Assembly: GCA_019137255.1 (NCBI GenBank)
Contig: WPDH01000260.1
Span: forward strand, 115,725-179,724
DNA length: 64,000 bases
Direction of reading: 5' to 3'
Source of the DNA: Corinectria fuckeliana
Lineage: Eukaryota > Ascomycota > Sordariomycetes > Hypocreales > Nectriaceae
A program made the translations under genes and the position numbers. Position 1 is the first letter of the stretch, and the number at the start of each line of letters is the position of its first letter. Of the stretch, positions 21,725-33,600 are shown piece by piece. A model generated the notes under the pieces. That model saw only the letters and a list, made by a program, of their open reading frames with translations, had not been told where the DNA came from and did no database searches.

Positions 21725-23132
21725 ATGGCTCCTCAACAGACCCCCTCCTACTTCGAGGACGACTCCTCGTCCGTCCCCAGCTCCCCCGAGCTCGCCTCAA
21801 GCAGCTCCAGCGCCAGCATCTCAAGCCTCCAGTCCCTGGCCTCCCCCGCGTCTCCTCCCATCGACCAGCAGCTCGTGGCCGACGAGTTCGTCTTTGCCTT
21901 TGACATTGACGGCGTGCTCGTCCGCGGCGGCCGCGCCATCCCCGAAGCCATTGAGGCCATGAAGGTCCTGAACGGCGAGAACGAGTTCGGCATCAAAGTG
22001 TAAGTGCCCCTCAAACCCCTGGCAGTTCTTTGGTCCACCGAAACCCCAGGTTTTCTTTTTCTGGGGCGGTCCACAAAACACTAGAAGCATCGTGACTTTG
22101 ACAAGGATGGACAAAAACCCACTAACACGCTTCTCCCCCGACAGGCCTCACATCTTCCTCACCAACGGTGGCGGAAAGACTGAAGAGGAGCGCTGCGGCG
22201 ACCTCTCCAAGCAGCTCCTCTGCGACATCAAGCCCGGCCAGTTCATCTGCGGCCACACGCCCATGCGCGAGATGGCCGAGAAGTACGGCACCGTGCTGGT
22301 CGTCGGCGGCGAGGGCGAGACGTGCCGCCTGGTCGCCGAGGGCTACGGCTTCAAGGACGTCGTGACGCCCGGCGACATCATCAAGCACGACGCCGCCACG
22401 ACGCCTTTCCGCAAGCTGACGGCCGAGGAGCACGCCAACTCGCGCGAACGCGACTTCACCGACGTCGTCATCGACGCCGTCTTTGTCTTCGCCGACTCGC
22501 GCGACTGGGCGGGCGACATCCAGATCATGCTCGACCTGGCCATGTCCAAGGGCGGTCGCTTGGGTACTCGTAGCGAGACCTTCGACGACGGCCCCCCATT
22601 CTACTTCTCTCACAACGACGTCGTCTGGTCTGCTGCTCACGAGCACGTGCGCCTCGGCATGGGCGCTCTCCGCCGCATGTTCGAGGTGACCTTCAAGGAC
22701 CTGACGGCCGGCGCCGGCGTCCTCCACACCCACGCCTTCGGCAAGCCTCAAGTCTCGACCTTCGAGTTCGCCTCGCGCCTCATGGGCCAGTGGCGCAACA
22801 CGGAGCATGGCCTCGTGGCGCCCCCGGAGACGGTGTACTTTGTGGGTGATACGCCCGAGAGCGACATCCGCGGCACCAACGCCGTCAACAAGACGGCCGA
22901 CAACGACTGGTACAGCATTCTCGTCGAGACGGGTGTTTACGAGCCTGGCACCGAGCCTGCCTACAAGCCCCGTGCCACCGTCGTCAACGTCCTCGACGCT
23001 GTCAACCACGGCATCCGTCGCGAGATGGCCAAGAAGGCTGCCGCTATGAGCACTCGCAAGACCGATATCCTAGCTGAGTCCGTCTGCAACAACCACACAA
23101 CCGTCGTGGACATGGACGGTCTCACCATCTAA
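21725..23132 (+). CDS. HAD superfamily hydrolase, CECR5/HDHD5 type (yeast YKR070W-like)
   Basis: Two exons, 21725-21999 and 22145-23132, with a 145-bp intron (GTAAGT...GACAG), give 420 residues. After a Ser-rich N-terminus of about 50 residues comes HAD motif I, FDIDGVLVRGG (Asp60 and Asp62), the class II-type LTNGGGKTEEERC motif, and the late motif GDTPESDIRGTN. This set matches the class IIA phosphatase-like CECR5 group found from yeast to humans, in which a mitochondrial location has been reported. The N-terminus here is not a typical presequence. The substrate is unknown. Splicing joins GIK|V|PHIFLTN without frame change. Confidence 0.85.
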
Positions 23133-24275
23133 GCACAGCATGTTTGCTAGTGTTTAGCGACTCTTCTTCTTGCCCGACCTCTTTGGGATCCTCTTTTTTT
23201 TTCTTAGCCAGCGTTAGGGATTCGTTTTGTTTCATTTTCTTCCGGACCTGGCATTTCCTTTGTCACAACTGCCCCATCTGCATTCACGACTCTTTGCAGA
23301 TGGCGAATGATATGCACCATCAGCCACGTGCGGCTCACGGCATAGACCATGATAGAGTTATGTTTTAGATGAAGGAGCTTTCTCTCTCATGGCCATGATG
23401 CAACACCCCAACCTTATACCCCTGATGAGCATCACATCACAACAATATAGATATATAAAACATGAAAAAAAAACAGCTCTTATCAGTTAGACTATCAAAT
23501 TATCCGTTGTGAATTGAATTTGGAACGTTGCCATAGTCAGTTTCCGTGTGAGTATCAACTGCATTTGAAGACTCCCTAAACTGGTATCCGGAATGTAAAG
23601 CCGCGCGAGAATTCTGGGCATAGCAAAAACCCTGTGTCTTTTCCTCTCCATAAATACAGCCCCTTTGCTGATGAAATGACCAATCGATTGACAACAAAAT
23701 CTGACCCGTTAACCCTCGATCTACCATCTCCATCCCCCCTTCTCCACACACTCATTAGTGGTAAGCCCAATCCGTCCCTGGGAGCGGGAAATGCGCGAGA
23801 GTAGCTCGCCTGGCAGGCGTATTCCAACACACCCTTCTTGTATCTATATTCAGCCAAGGCCGACTGTGTGTCTGGTGTTCAAGGGATCCCCTGCTCCCGG
23901 TTTCTCCATGCTAAGCTTATGTCGGTCGGGAGCCACATTGTTGCTCATCCTTTGAGGAATGGAGTAGACCCTTTGACTTGGTGCCAGGATGCCAACTCCG
24001 AATGCGAGACTAGAGACGCACGCCTTATGCGATGCATGATGGTCAAGGACATCCCCTCACATCTCATCTCCACCCAGGCATACTCTCGTTGGCTGAGTTA
24101 ATCCATGAAATGGCTCGGCTGGGGTTTCCCATGGGGTATAGTTATCCACTTGAGTGAATTAGAAGAAGGTGGTATAACACGAACTCCTACGTCAGTCACA
24201 TATGACGTTGTCTGGGAGAGGGCCGGGGGACAGAGGGACAGCATGGTTCGGCTTGTGAAACTCTTTCCATCGCCC
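23133..24275. other. Convergent intergenic region, no supported gene
   Basis: Lies between the 3' ends of the HAD gene and the XRCC2-like gene. Short frames only; the first 350 bases look like T-rich 3' UTR. Confidence 0.6.
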
Positions 24276-25163
24276 TCATAGTCCGACTCGATTTGTAGAG
24301 TCTACTTCGTTCTCAGGACCCTGATCTTCTTCATCCGGGCCGCCCTCCTCCTTGAAAGTGAAGCCCCCCCACTCAGACGTAGCCGCCCAGCCCGCGGCCT
24401 CTACAGCATCCTGTCGACGGCCCCGCTGCTCCATGGCCTCTTCAGCGCTGATGCCCAGTGCAAAGCCGCGGACATGCTCGCGGTCCACCCGCAGCCATCC
24501 CTTCCAACCCGCCGCGACGTCACCGGCGCCAAGACCGCCCACGACGACGGTCCCCCACCACTGGCGGGTGGCGCTCGCGTGGGCGCCGTCGCCGTAAAGC
24601 ATGAAGCCCTCGGCCTCGGCCACCAGCGCTCGGAGACGTTCCGGGCTGCTGCGCGCGGGCCGTTGGACGTAGACGTGGCGCAGATGGGGCTCGGAGCAGG
24701 TGAGACGGGTGGCATCGAAGCGCCCGTCCAGGTCCATGACCAGCAAGGTATGCAGGTGCGGCGGGGAGACGAGGGTTGAGATGAGCCTGTAGAGCAAGGG
24801 CAGGTGGCGGCCAGATACACTGACGCCCGCGGCCTTGGTGGCCTGGAAACGGCGAGCGGCCAGTTGGTCCAGTGGCTGCATGTGCGTGGGCTTAGCTACC
24901 TGGACGACAGGCTGGGTTGCTGCTCTGTTGCCGGGGGAAGTTGGATCCAGAGCCAGAGTCAAGGCTGAGCGCACGCCATGGAGCATCTGTAGCAGCAGTT
25001 CAGCATCCGTCCGCCATAAGCGACCACCAAAGTGAAGTAGTGGCAATAGGATCTCTTCGGTCGCGGGAGATCCATCCCCCGCTTCCCTGCGAAGAATGCC
25101 CACGCTGGCTATGTTGACGGCCAACGTCGCTCCTACATCACCAGGACGGGGAACAGCCTCGAC
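24276..25163 (-). CDS. RecA-fold protein resembling XRCC2-type Rad51 paralogues; 5' end incomplete
   Basis: An open frame of 295 codons runs from a probable splice acceptor (GTGACAG, exon from 25163) to the stop at 24276. LLVMDLDGRFDATRL looks like the beta-strand after the ATP-binding helix in Rad51 paralogues such as XRCC2, and the following HLRHVYVQRPA and WWGTVVVGG also fit a RecA-like core. The place of the Walker A loop reads GVSVSGRHLPLLYRL, lacking the GKT signature. The assignment is by pattern only. A first exon starting at 25275 (MANGNVNVKLNP) is plausible, but I found no donor giving a consistent frame and normal intron length, so the true start is unresolved. The gene diverges from SOM1. 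Confidence 0.5.
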   Translation of the reverse strand, partial: VEAVPRPGDVGATLAVNIASVGILRREAGDGSPATEEILLPLLHFGGRLWRTDAELLLQMLHGVRSALTLALDPTSPGNRAATQPVVQVAKPTHMQPLDQLAARRFQATKAAGVSVSGRHLPLLYRLISTLVSPPHLHTLLVMDLDGRFDATRLTCSEPHLRHVYVQRPARSSPERLRALVAEAEGFMLYGDGAHASATRQWWGTVVVGGLGAGDVAAGWKGWLRVDREHVRGFALGISAEEAMEQRGRRQDAVEAAGWAATSEWGGFTFKEEGGPDEEDQGPENEVDSTNRVGL

Positions 25164-25461
25164 CTGTCACCAACGAAGATGCTGTGCTCACTAGAGCTAA
25201 AGAATGATCCTTGCCCATATGTTTTGTCTGACGGAGGTTGGGATTCAGCTTGACGTTGACATTGCCGTTGGCCATGATGGTTGTGATTGTGGACTTGTGG
25301 TGTGGCAGTGATGGAAAAAGGAAGAACCTCAGGCCCACCAAAAGCAGCTCCTAGAAACTCACCTCCTCTAGACTCGCCTCCTCAACCTCAGCCAGCAGCC
25401 GCCCTCCCGTCACCGCCTCATTCACCATCCTTCACCCCAGAGAAACCCCGACAAAGCGACA

Positions 25462-25913
25462 ATGGGATACCCTTGCCAGGTCTTCCACGCCTCCGAGCTT
25501 CCCGACCGCGTGCAGAGCGACCTCAAGGGCCGCAAGCGCAAGCTGGACACGGGCGAGCGCAACGTCGACCTCAACAGCTGCGAGCTGCACGAGATGCTGC
25601 AGTACAAGTGCGAAATCAAGGAGCCCGTCACGTGGGACAGCGCCGTGCAATGCTATGCGGTCAGCCGGCTGTTCCGCAGGTGAGTTTTTGCTTTGGCGGC
25701 CGTTCTTGATGCGGTTGCCTTGCGCGGGTTTTGCTGATGGCCAAAAGGTGCAAGGACAAAAAGGGCCCGTTTATGGTTGAGACGACGGCGTGGGAGGGGA
25801 AGACTTATTCGAGCCCAGCTGGCAGCAGCAAAAGCACCACTGGCGCTGAACATAAACCTCCCCAACACTACCATTGGTCATCAAGCTGGAGCTCGCCCGA
25901 TGCGGCGCCGTGA
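25462..25913 (+). CDS. SOM1: Mitochondrial inner-membrane protease subunit Som1
   Basis: Two exons, 25462-25679 and 25748-25913, joined over a 68-bp intron (GTGAGT...AAAAG), give 127 residues. The signature of fungal Som1 is clear: NSCELHEMLQYKCEI, then AVQCYAVSRLFRR|CKDKK, then VETTAWEG. In yeast, Som1 belongs to the Imp1/Imp2 complex that cleaves presequences facing the intermembrane space, including that of cytochrome oxidase subunit 2. The conserved cysteines are consistent with a small intermembrane-space protein. The Ser/His/Trp-rich C-terminal tail is not conserved in my recollection of the family. Confidence 0.85.
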
Positions 25914-26640
25914 GCGGCTTATAAGCTCTGGCTGCAGTACAATTCTCACGATGCGGCTTGTTATCAATACCTCGGCCCTACGGCCCCACTGATGCGCTTT
26001 TGATGGACCAGTCTCGCCTTCACCCGAAAGAAGCTATGCAATGGGCCAGATAATCACACCAGGCCGTCTGCACCAGTTACTATATCTGTTGGAGTTCTCT
26101 TTGGGAGTTCATCATGTCCAGCGGACCCTGACTGACTCATCAGGGAGGGAATAAATGGTCCAAGCTGCAACCGTCGGCACCTGGTGCCATAGCTATAATA
26201 GCCTTCCAAGCAAATTAGATAGATGTGTATCATTGTACAGGCGAGGAGGTTCCTTTGAGAATGATCCTCAAGGACAATTGGATGAAATCGAGATAATTTA
26301 GGTGATGGAGATATGGGTTGAATGGATGACACGGGATATTGGCACCATCGATTTCGGCGATGATAACACCTCGGACACGGTAGAGAGTATTAAGCTCCCT
26401 AGGATCAGAACAATCACTCAAGAAAGCCAATGGCACAGCAGATCAATCAAAGCTACGTCGACTTGGATGCCCCTGCCTATTGTACAGATTGCCGGCGACC
26501 GTCTCAGATGAAACCTTGGTATTTTTGTTCTTCTATCCAGCGACAAGACAAACGAAACATGGGAAGCCTCCCCCTCCGACGCTCTAGGTTATGCCCATCC
26601 CCGCTGTCTCCTTGCAATTGCTTATGCCATTGGAACCTCT
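25914..26640. other. Convergent intergenic region, no supported gene
   Basis: 3' flanks of SOM1 and COX9. I see only short frames. Confidence 0.6.
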
Positions 26641-27141
26641 CTACTGGTCCTCCTTCTGGGCAGCGCGCTCCGCCTCCAGCTTGACGTAGTAGTTGTCGCG
26701 GGCGTTGGTTCGGGGAACGTGGTAGCCGTACCTGCGAAGCCTATTAGTCCTTCCCCCTTGTATAGCTGCGTTGCCGTGCCGTTGGGACATCCACGTACCA
26801 GAACATGTTGGCCATGACGAAGCCGGAACCTACGATGCTGTTAGCCCATTGCTCGCCTTAACCAACCACATCACGCGAATTGTCAGCGTCCCCCAGGCAT
26901 CCTCCTCCGAGTATCCCTTGATACCAAAAGCCGGGACGTATTCAATTAGGTCGGTACGTGGGATCGGGCGACGTACCGAGAGCGATGCCAAGGTCCAGGA
27001 CGAGGTTTCGTCGGAGCATCTAGCACAAAGTCAGTCCACGAAAAGCTCTCGCCGGGGGGTTCCTCTGGTCCGGCCGGGGCGGCACGCGACCGAGCCATTG
27101 AGTCGTGGCAGACGTACACCGGTGATGGGTCGGACGGCCAT
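26641..27141 (-). CDS. COX9: Cytochrome c oxidase subunit VIIa (Cox9)
   Basis: Four exons on the minus strand, 27118-27141, 26977-27019, 26799-26829 and 26641-26731, encode only 62 residues. The donors read GTACGT; introns are 98, 147 and 67 bp. The spliced product starts MAVRPITGMLRRNLVLDLGI, contains one membrane span (about residues 17-33) and ends with the family hallmark YGYHVPRTNARDNYYVKLE, which matches fungal subunit VIIa at its usual length. It acts in complex IV of the inner mitochondrial membrane. The first exon is 24 bp (eight codons). The gene diverges from the uL22m gene across about 300 bp. Confidence 0.92.
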
Positions 27142-27272
27142 TTTGATTGTGATCCTTTTGCGATGCGGTTCGGGGGAAGGAGCGTAGCTGTGAGGCTGGA
27201 TTGGCGGGTTTCGATGTGGTCGTGAAGTTGCGAGTTCATCCCGAGGATGGTCTGATGTTAATGGCGCTAACG

Positions 27273-27288
27273 ATTGGACGGTCACGTG
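27273..27288. promoter_or_regulatory. CCAAT box and CACGTG E-box in the COX9/uL22m divergent promoter
   Basis: ATTGG (reverse CCAAT) at 27273-27277 lies six bases from GTCACGTG (27281-27288), in the 296-bp gap between the two divergent mitochondrial genes. HAP/CCAAT-binding and Cbf1-type bHLH factors bind such sites in fungi; occupancy here is inferred. Confidence 0.5.
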
Positions 27289-27437
27289 TAACCCGGAATC
27301 TCACGCCCGCCGGCTGAACCCCGGACACGCTGCGAAAAGAATCTCGAGTTACCGACTCGAGCTTGCTTGACAACTGCGAGACAGAGAAGGACATTACGAG
27401 ACTTGGGGTTTTACACGCCGCGACAATACCTGCTGCC

Positions 27438-28605
27438 ATGAGTCTCCGCATAGTCGCCCGGCGGCTGGCGCTGTCAGGTAACCGCTGCCATTCCTAATGC
27501 TGCTCTGGCAGAGCTCAATTGACTTCCCTACGTCCGACATTTGGCTGACACAAATTCCCATCCTTATAGCAAGGGCCCCGAATAGTACTCTTCACAGCTC
27601 CCAAACTCCCGTATGGTCTGCCGGTCTTGGACCCTCGGTACAGCGACGACACAAGTGGTCGACCAACATTTTCAAGGGATGGGGCAAGTCACGCACCAGC
27701 GACACCACCGCAGCCTCGGGCGACCCCGTGACCGGCCAGCTCGACGACCCCAAGAACCGCGAGGCGTTCCTGGAGCGCAGCATGTATAGCAGCGTCGAGG
27801 ACAACATCTTCCAGGACGAGATCGAGGCGCCGACCAAGGGCCAGTCGGCCACGGCCGTCCCCGGCGCGGGCGAAGTGGAGCAGAAGACAAAGGAGAACAT
27901 GGCCATGGTCGTGGACCCAGACCCGCGGAGTCGCATCCGGTGGCAGCGCAAGAAGGTCATACAAATGGTACGCCGCAACGGACGTTTGACCAAGGAGGAG
28001 CGTGTCAAGATGTCGGAGCGTGAGCTGCTGCACAAGAGCGAGGTCATGCCCACCAGCGTCAAGAAGCTGGTCATGCTGGCCCGCCAGATCGCCGGCAAGA
28101 ACGTCGACGAAGCCATCACACAGATGCAGTGGTCCAAAAAGAAGTTTGCCGCTGAGGTGCGGTACTACCTCGAGGAGGCCCGCGACCTGGCCATTGCCCA
28201 GCGTGGTATGGGTCTCGGCAAGGTCAACGGCGAGCTCCTGAATAAGCCTCGCAAAATCCAGACCCTCGAGGGCAAGTGGATCGAGATCACCGACCCGACA
28301 CAGATGTATATTGCTCAATCATGGGTAGGCCGGGGCGCCTGGCGTGGAAAGAAGATCGACTACAAGGGACGTGGCAGGATGGGTATCATTCGTCATCCCG
28401 CTACCAGTACGTATATCTATCGTCAGAAATTCGCTGTCGGGTACAAGCTAATCGTTTCCCAACAGGCTTAACCATCCTGCTCAAGGAGGAGAAGACGAGA
28501 ATTCGAGAGTATGAGGATCGCGAGGCCAAGAAGTTCAAGAAGGGCCCTTGGGTACATCTGCCCGATCGACCTATCTATGGACAACGGCCTTACTACTCAT
28601 GGTAG
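27438..28605 (+). CDS. MRPL22: Mitochondrial large-subunit ribosomal protein uL22m
   Basis: Three exons, 27438-27477, 27570-28406 and 28466-28605 (introns 92 and 59 bp), give 338 residues. The N-terminus MSLRIVARRLALSARAP is a basic amphipathic presequence. The uL22 fold is visible from about residue 180: LHKSEVMPTSVKKLVMLARQ, NVDEAITQMQWSKKKFAAEV, then the C-terminal beta-hairpin region and the terminus PIYGQRPYYSW typical of the fungal mitochondrial protein. It should sit at the exit tunnel of the mitochondrial ribosome. The final splice (ACCA|GC) puts LTILLKEEKTRI in frame. Confidence 0.9.
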
Positions 28606-29562
28606 AGCTTACAACTATACTGTGTTGTTTTTTGGTAAGACAGACGGATTGGAGAGCCTAGACACCGGCATGCGTTTGCATGTAATCTCTCTCAGACACT
28701 TGTAAGATATGTACAATGAATTGCTGTACAATTGAGCAAAAAGCTGCCTAGTGCCATCGAATCTAGCCTCGACTTCCAAGACTTGAACCTCGTGGTGCAG
28801 AGGTGCCCATCGGGAGGCCGGAGGTTGTTGATTCAAATCCAGCCGGGGGGGCCCGATGTCTCAGAGGACAATAGAGCTAGCTGGGCAACCTAACAATTGA
28901 GACCTAAGCATCGAAGCAAATTGAACCCGAGTCCTCACCCGTTATCTAAGTCAGGCCCTGTGCTATCTTTGGGTTTAGTGGTATCGAGGTGAATCTACTG
29001 TGTCGTGAGAATATTGGGTGAAACATTGAAACAAGGTTGATGTATGAGTGCGCCAGAGTGATTGAGGTTTTCCCCTTTCGAAAGAGTTATGCGTAGATAC
29101 TGTCTCTTAAAAAACTGGGAACCTTACTGGGTGTGCTTGATCCGGTTTGTAATTGAGTTTAGATACTTGGATATTGAATAGGCTAAAACAACCCATCTCC
29201 AACTTGTATGACTTGTTCCCTCCCTAATATAATGACAACCAGGACCAGTCATCTCCGGTAAACGCCTGACGGCTAGAAAGGCAAGTTTAGATGCAAAGTG
29301 CCTTCAGGCACACGGTGAAAAAAAGAAGAACAAAGAAAAAGGTGCAACTAAGGCTAGGACAAGTTTAAGGGGTATATTAAACGGTACTCCCACTTTCCCT
29401 TGAATTGCTCAACGATATCCGGGTTCTTATAAACCATGTGCAGCGGGTTGCATGAGGTAGGGAAATATAACATCAAATGCCTCAGAACCATACTTGGTCA
29501 ATGTGGTTTCCTTTTCCTGTTCAATTCCCAACTCCAAATTTCAGACTTTGCCCCTCTGGTCA
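28606..29562. other. Convergent intergenic region, no supported gene
   Basis: 3' flanks of uL22m and the CFEM gene. Contains isolated RNA polymerase III A-box and B-box look-alikes (28793-28840) that do not fold into a tRNA. Confidence 0.55.
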
Positions 29563-30680
29563 TCAAACCATCGTCCGAGGAGTTGTTCGGGGAACCATGT
29601 CCTCGTACCGGTGAGCAGTCATCTCCATATCATATGTGTTCTTCTCGCGGAGAGATCCATGGTCGGCCGAGGCATAGGTCCTTCCGCCGCCGGGGAGAGG
29701 CTCGGAAATTGCGAGGCCAATTCCTCGCTGCTCTCTTTGCAGCGCCTGTTTGCGTCTGCGTGACTTCAGGAGAAAGCAGAGAGCGACACCAATCAAAGCG
29801 AGAGCGACGAGGCACACGCTGACACTGATGCCAATCTTAGCAGCCGAGGAAAGCCCAGAGTCGGATGAGTCTTTATCCTCGTTCTTGTCAGCAGCAGATG
29901 TCTCGGACGCACTGGCACCGGCGCCAGCACCATCAGAAGTCTGTGATGCGGTAGCCCCTGTTTCGGAGGCAGAATCAGTAGCCTAGGCAAATCATCAGCA
30001 AACTGACAGCTTATACATGTTATCATACGTACACTAGACTCTACGGCGGTAGACGACGCCTTAGTAGCGGTGGTAGTGGCCGCAGCGGTCTCGGAGGCCT
30101 GAGTAGATGCGGGTTCACTAGATGACGCCAGCTCCTCAGAAGATGAGCTCGCCTCGGTACTAGTGGGAGCTTCGGTGGACGCTGCCTCGGTGGACGCTGC
30201 CTCGGTGGACGCTGCCTCGGTGGATGCAGCAGCTGTGGAAGAAGCGGCATCGGTGGTCTCGGCAACCGATGGCAGCGCAATGCCTGAGATGTCAGTTTCC
30301 AGCCCAAGGAGAACGACCTTGTCAACGTACCCTGGCAAAATGCACCACTGAGATAACCAGTTACATCAGACTCCTGCGCTGAGCAACGTGAGCTCGAGCA
30401 ATCTACGATGCCAGTCATGAAGGAATTATTGACGCATAGACAGGCACCATCATCGGCACTTGTGCAGCTGAACTCGGTGAACTTGTCTCTGAGTTCATTC
30501 GTACACGCACCCTGGTAAACGTGCCAGTCAGTACCGATATTGGTAAAAGAGCGCTTGGCCAACCCCTTCGCCTTCGGGCCATGCCTTGAACGGACTTACG
30601 ACACAGTCGGCACTCTGGGCGGAAACGCCAAGAACGTGCAGGGCGCCCAGCGCACCAAAAGTAGAAAGTAGGAGGCGCAT
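29563..30680 (-). CDS. CFEM-domain cell-surface protein with Ser/Thr-rich stalk and one membrane span
   Basis: Four exons on the minus strand, 30600-30680, 30331-30511, 30033-30283 and 29563-29982 (introns 88, 47 and 50 bp), give 310 residues. A signal peptide (MRLLLSTFGALGALHVLGVSA) precedes a compact domain with exactly eight cysteines in the CFEM arrangement. A long Ser/Thr/Ala/Glu stalk follows, with tandem ASTEA units encoded by 15-bp repeats (about 30178-30240). Then comes one hydrophobic segment (IGISVSVCLVALALIGVALC), a basic stop-transfer (KSRRRK) and a cytoplasmic tail. The transmembrane end differs from the GPI anchor of many CFEM proteins. Known CFEM proteins take part in haem/iron capture, surface sensing or host interaction; the role here is unknown. 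Confidence 0.85.
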
Positions 30681-33600
30681 CTCGACGGGTTGGTGGAATA
30701 GATCAAAGTGAAGATACGGCGATGTAGACGCCGGTAGGGCAGAGGCGGGTAAAACGAGTGTCTGGTGGGTTTAAACGAGAGACGGGCGGGCAGGGGCCTG
30801 GGCGAGGACGAGTTCGCGCACTTCAACGTCGGGAGCGACAGGAACGACGGATATCATGGACGGACGACCAGAGGGCAAGTAAGAAGGGTGAAAGGCGAAA
30901 AGCGAAAGTCGGCAGTGGGACAAGGGCGGTCCAACGTGGCACCCGATCGGTGCAGCAGGTGATGCAGGTGGTGCAGGCGGTGCAGGAATACGAAGAAATG
31001 GAGGCTGAAGTACGGGCCGGGTCGTGCTGGCCAACAGCGTTCAAGGAATAGCGAGGTGAGCTGAAAGAGCGTATGGGACAGCGAGCGAATGAGTGAGCTC
31101 GTGAAGGAAAATCGTGAGGTGAGGCGAGGCCGAAGTGGTGTGGGGGACACTTTTCGAGAGTCCCGTCGATCGAGGCGGTCACCAAAACACGGGAAAAAAA
31201 GAGGCGGAAGAAAAGAAGGTGGGAGCCGTAGAACAAGACGGCTTGTGGGAAAATGGAGCCCAGCGAGACCAGTGGGTTCGGAATCACGAATTGAAAAAAC
31301 GTCGCATCAAAGGGCGGAGAGGAATGAAGAAGAGACACTGGGTCGGCAGGGCATGGATGGGAGGGGATGAAGAATTGAAGGGAATGGCGATAGGTACTAG
31401 GGCCTCTCTAGCGGCTCAGGCGTTAGAACTTAGGTCAGCTAGGTTGGTACCTACCTAAGGTAAGTAAGTACCGGAGGGCGGAAGTACCTACTTCTGCAGG
31501 TGCGGCTTCGTACTTACACCACTGTACACGACTGGGCTGCTACATAGTACATACATAGTAGGAGCGCGCGCCAGGGCGACCCAGCCCTGTGGGATGGATT
31601 GGATGGCTTGGATTGGATGACGCCGCCGGCAAATACAGTGTAGTGCGAGGGGGCCTTGAATGGAAGCCCTGGAAACCCCAGCTTGAGAACTTCGTATCTA
31701 CTATGTAAGGGCTGTGAGTTCCATCCATGGGCAGGCATGTGTGAAGTACAGTGCATAAACACCAGGGATATTAGCCAGTATACCAGCCAATTAATGTACA
31801 CACAACGGCAACCGGTATGCATGTACGAAGTACCCGACCCGAGTGTCCCGGGCCGCACTTGGGCACACGCTCACACCGACGAGAATAGGGGCATGTTGGC
31901 GGGGCTTCAGCCCCTGGCACCATGTACGTAGTAGAGGACTTCCCCCTTCCCCGCCGCAACCATGGCCGGCACAGTGCCATCTACCGACTGGAGTGAATAC
32001 ACAGATTATTCAACACACACTCACTCCGTGTCCGTACTCAGTTTGATACGTGTTTCTTTTTGCGCCTGTTCAATCTTAGCGGGGCATATAGCGCCGTGGT
32101 TTTGGATATCTCTAGAGGACATCTCAGCCCAAACCCCTTCCACTTTGAGTGAAGTTCGTTTACTCCAAGCAATACATGTCAATTAGCTCTGTTCCCGAGC
32201 TTGTATTGCGATTGACACAACAGACCCCAGCTAATTATAACCCTAGCGCCCTCTCAGGATCTGAGGCTGCAGCCTATCAGCGAAAGGTGCATCCCCTCCA
32301 ATGCGCCGGGATAGGCAGACGAAAATCCTGGGCCTGGTCGCCAGCCGCAATCCTTCGTCACGTCGTGAGTGGGGCGTAATTCTGATGAGCTGCCAGATCA
32401 ACGGCCGACTTAGATCTCATGTTTTAGAAGCAAGGGAAAGGAGGATTGACCACAGCTGACGGGTGCATACTGGCACGTAGCACAAGCATGTCCACATGAT
32501 ACCTGAAATATACGTTGATACATGATATGTGCTGTTTTCCCTGCGCTCGTCTCCTTCGAAATAGCCTATTGGTTTGACCGCCCCAAGCACCTTAAACTGG
32601 CTCGATTTGACTTGTAAAAAGCTGGGGATGGATTGCGTGAGGGTTTGACGTTAAGGCTGATAAAGGTCGCCCTGCCTCTCGCTGGCTCCGGCCTTGTCCG
32701 ATGAAGGAGGCCTCAGAAACCTCATCTCACCGTCTACTCTGACGTGCACGATCAACTTGAATGTGGGTTCCGGATCGGCATCAGGGATCAATCTGTCGAG
32801 CAATGCACGTCGCAAAGAAACTGAGAAACAAAGTCTTTCCCGCTCCACGCGGGATTGTCGGTCAGACCAAAGGACAGGCTTCCAGATACCTGTCTGCCCG
32901 ACTCCATGGATAGAATTAGAATACTAGCAGGTGCTAAAGTGCTGGGAGGGAGGCGCGTGCAGTAACGAGCAAGCGGCTACCGCGAGGTTACAAAGGGAAT
33001 GCTCTCGACCTACATAGTCCGTTTCATCTGCGTCTTGACGTTATTGGTGCGGAGTCATAGCAGAGTCACGGAACCCAGAAGCCTACCGTGCCGCTAGATT
33101 AGCGTGAAACAATGGCCGTTCCTCTGCGGCTGCCTCAGGCTTTGCTGCCCGAGTACGAAGTACTAAGTACTTTTAACACAGTACTAGTAGGCAAGCCCGC
33201 TGCAGCTTTCCCGTCTCAGAGATCCCGTGAACCGTCTAGCAAACAGTGCGCAGTGGCTATGGCGGCCTCTTTCTTCTAAGGTAGTAGCATCTCTGATTCT
33301 CCATCTTGAACTCTGAAGCAATTTTTTAAGTTTCTTTCCCGGACTCTCTCATCCCGTTGACAGTTTCAATCAAGGCCGTGCTTATTTGAGGATAGTCATC
33401 CTGGTGACGAGGCTCATCGAAGCTCAGACTGGAATGCATAACTAAGTAATGTAGTGAATCGCGTTGCGCGTTACGCGAGTATTCGTAGAAACCGTCGCAG
33501 CCTCAGTAGTGGAACGTATTCCAACCCGCGACCTCACATCCGTATCTTAATACTACATACGTAGACTCGTATCAGAAGTTGAGTCTCCCTATTTCCCATC

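Noticed and set aside
22122..23009. 295-codon frame antisense to the HAD hydrolase gene
   Set aside because: Val/Ala/Gly/Asp-rich shadow of a G+C-rich coding exon.
28786..28850. Possible tRNA gene with A-box and B-box like words
   Set aside because: The A-box word matches well, but the acceptor stem pairs poorly and no anticodon arm can be drawn.
32651..32848. 65-codon minus-strand frame with protein-like character
   Set aside because: Isolated, no neighbouring exons or family match found; kept only as a possible gene fragment.
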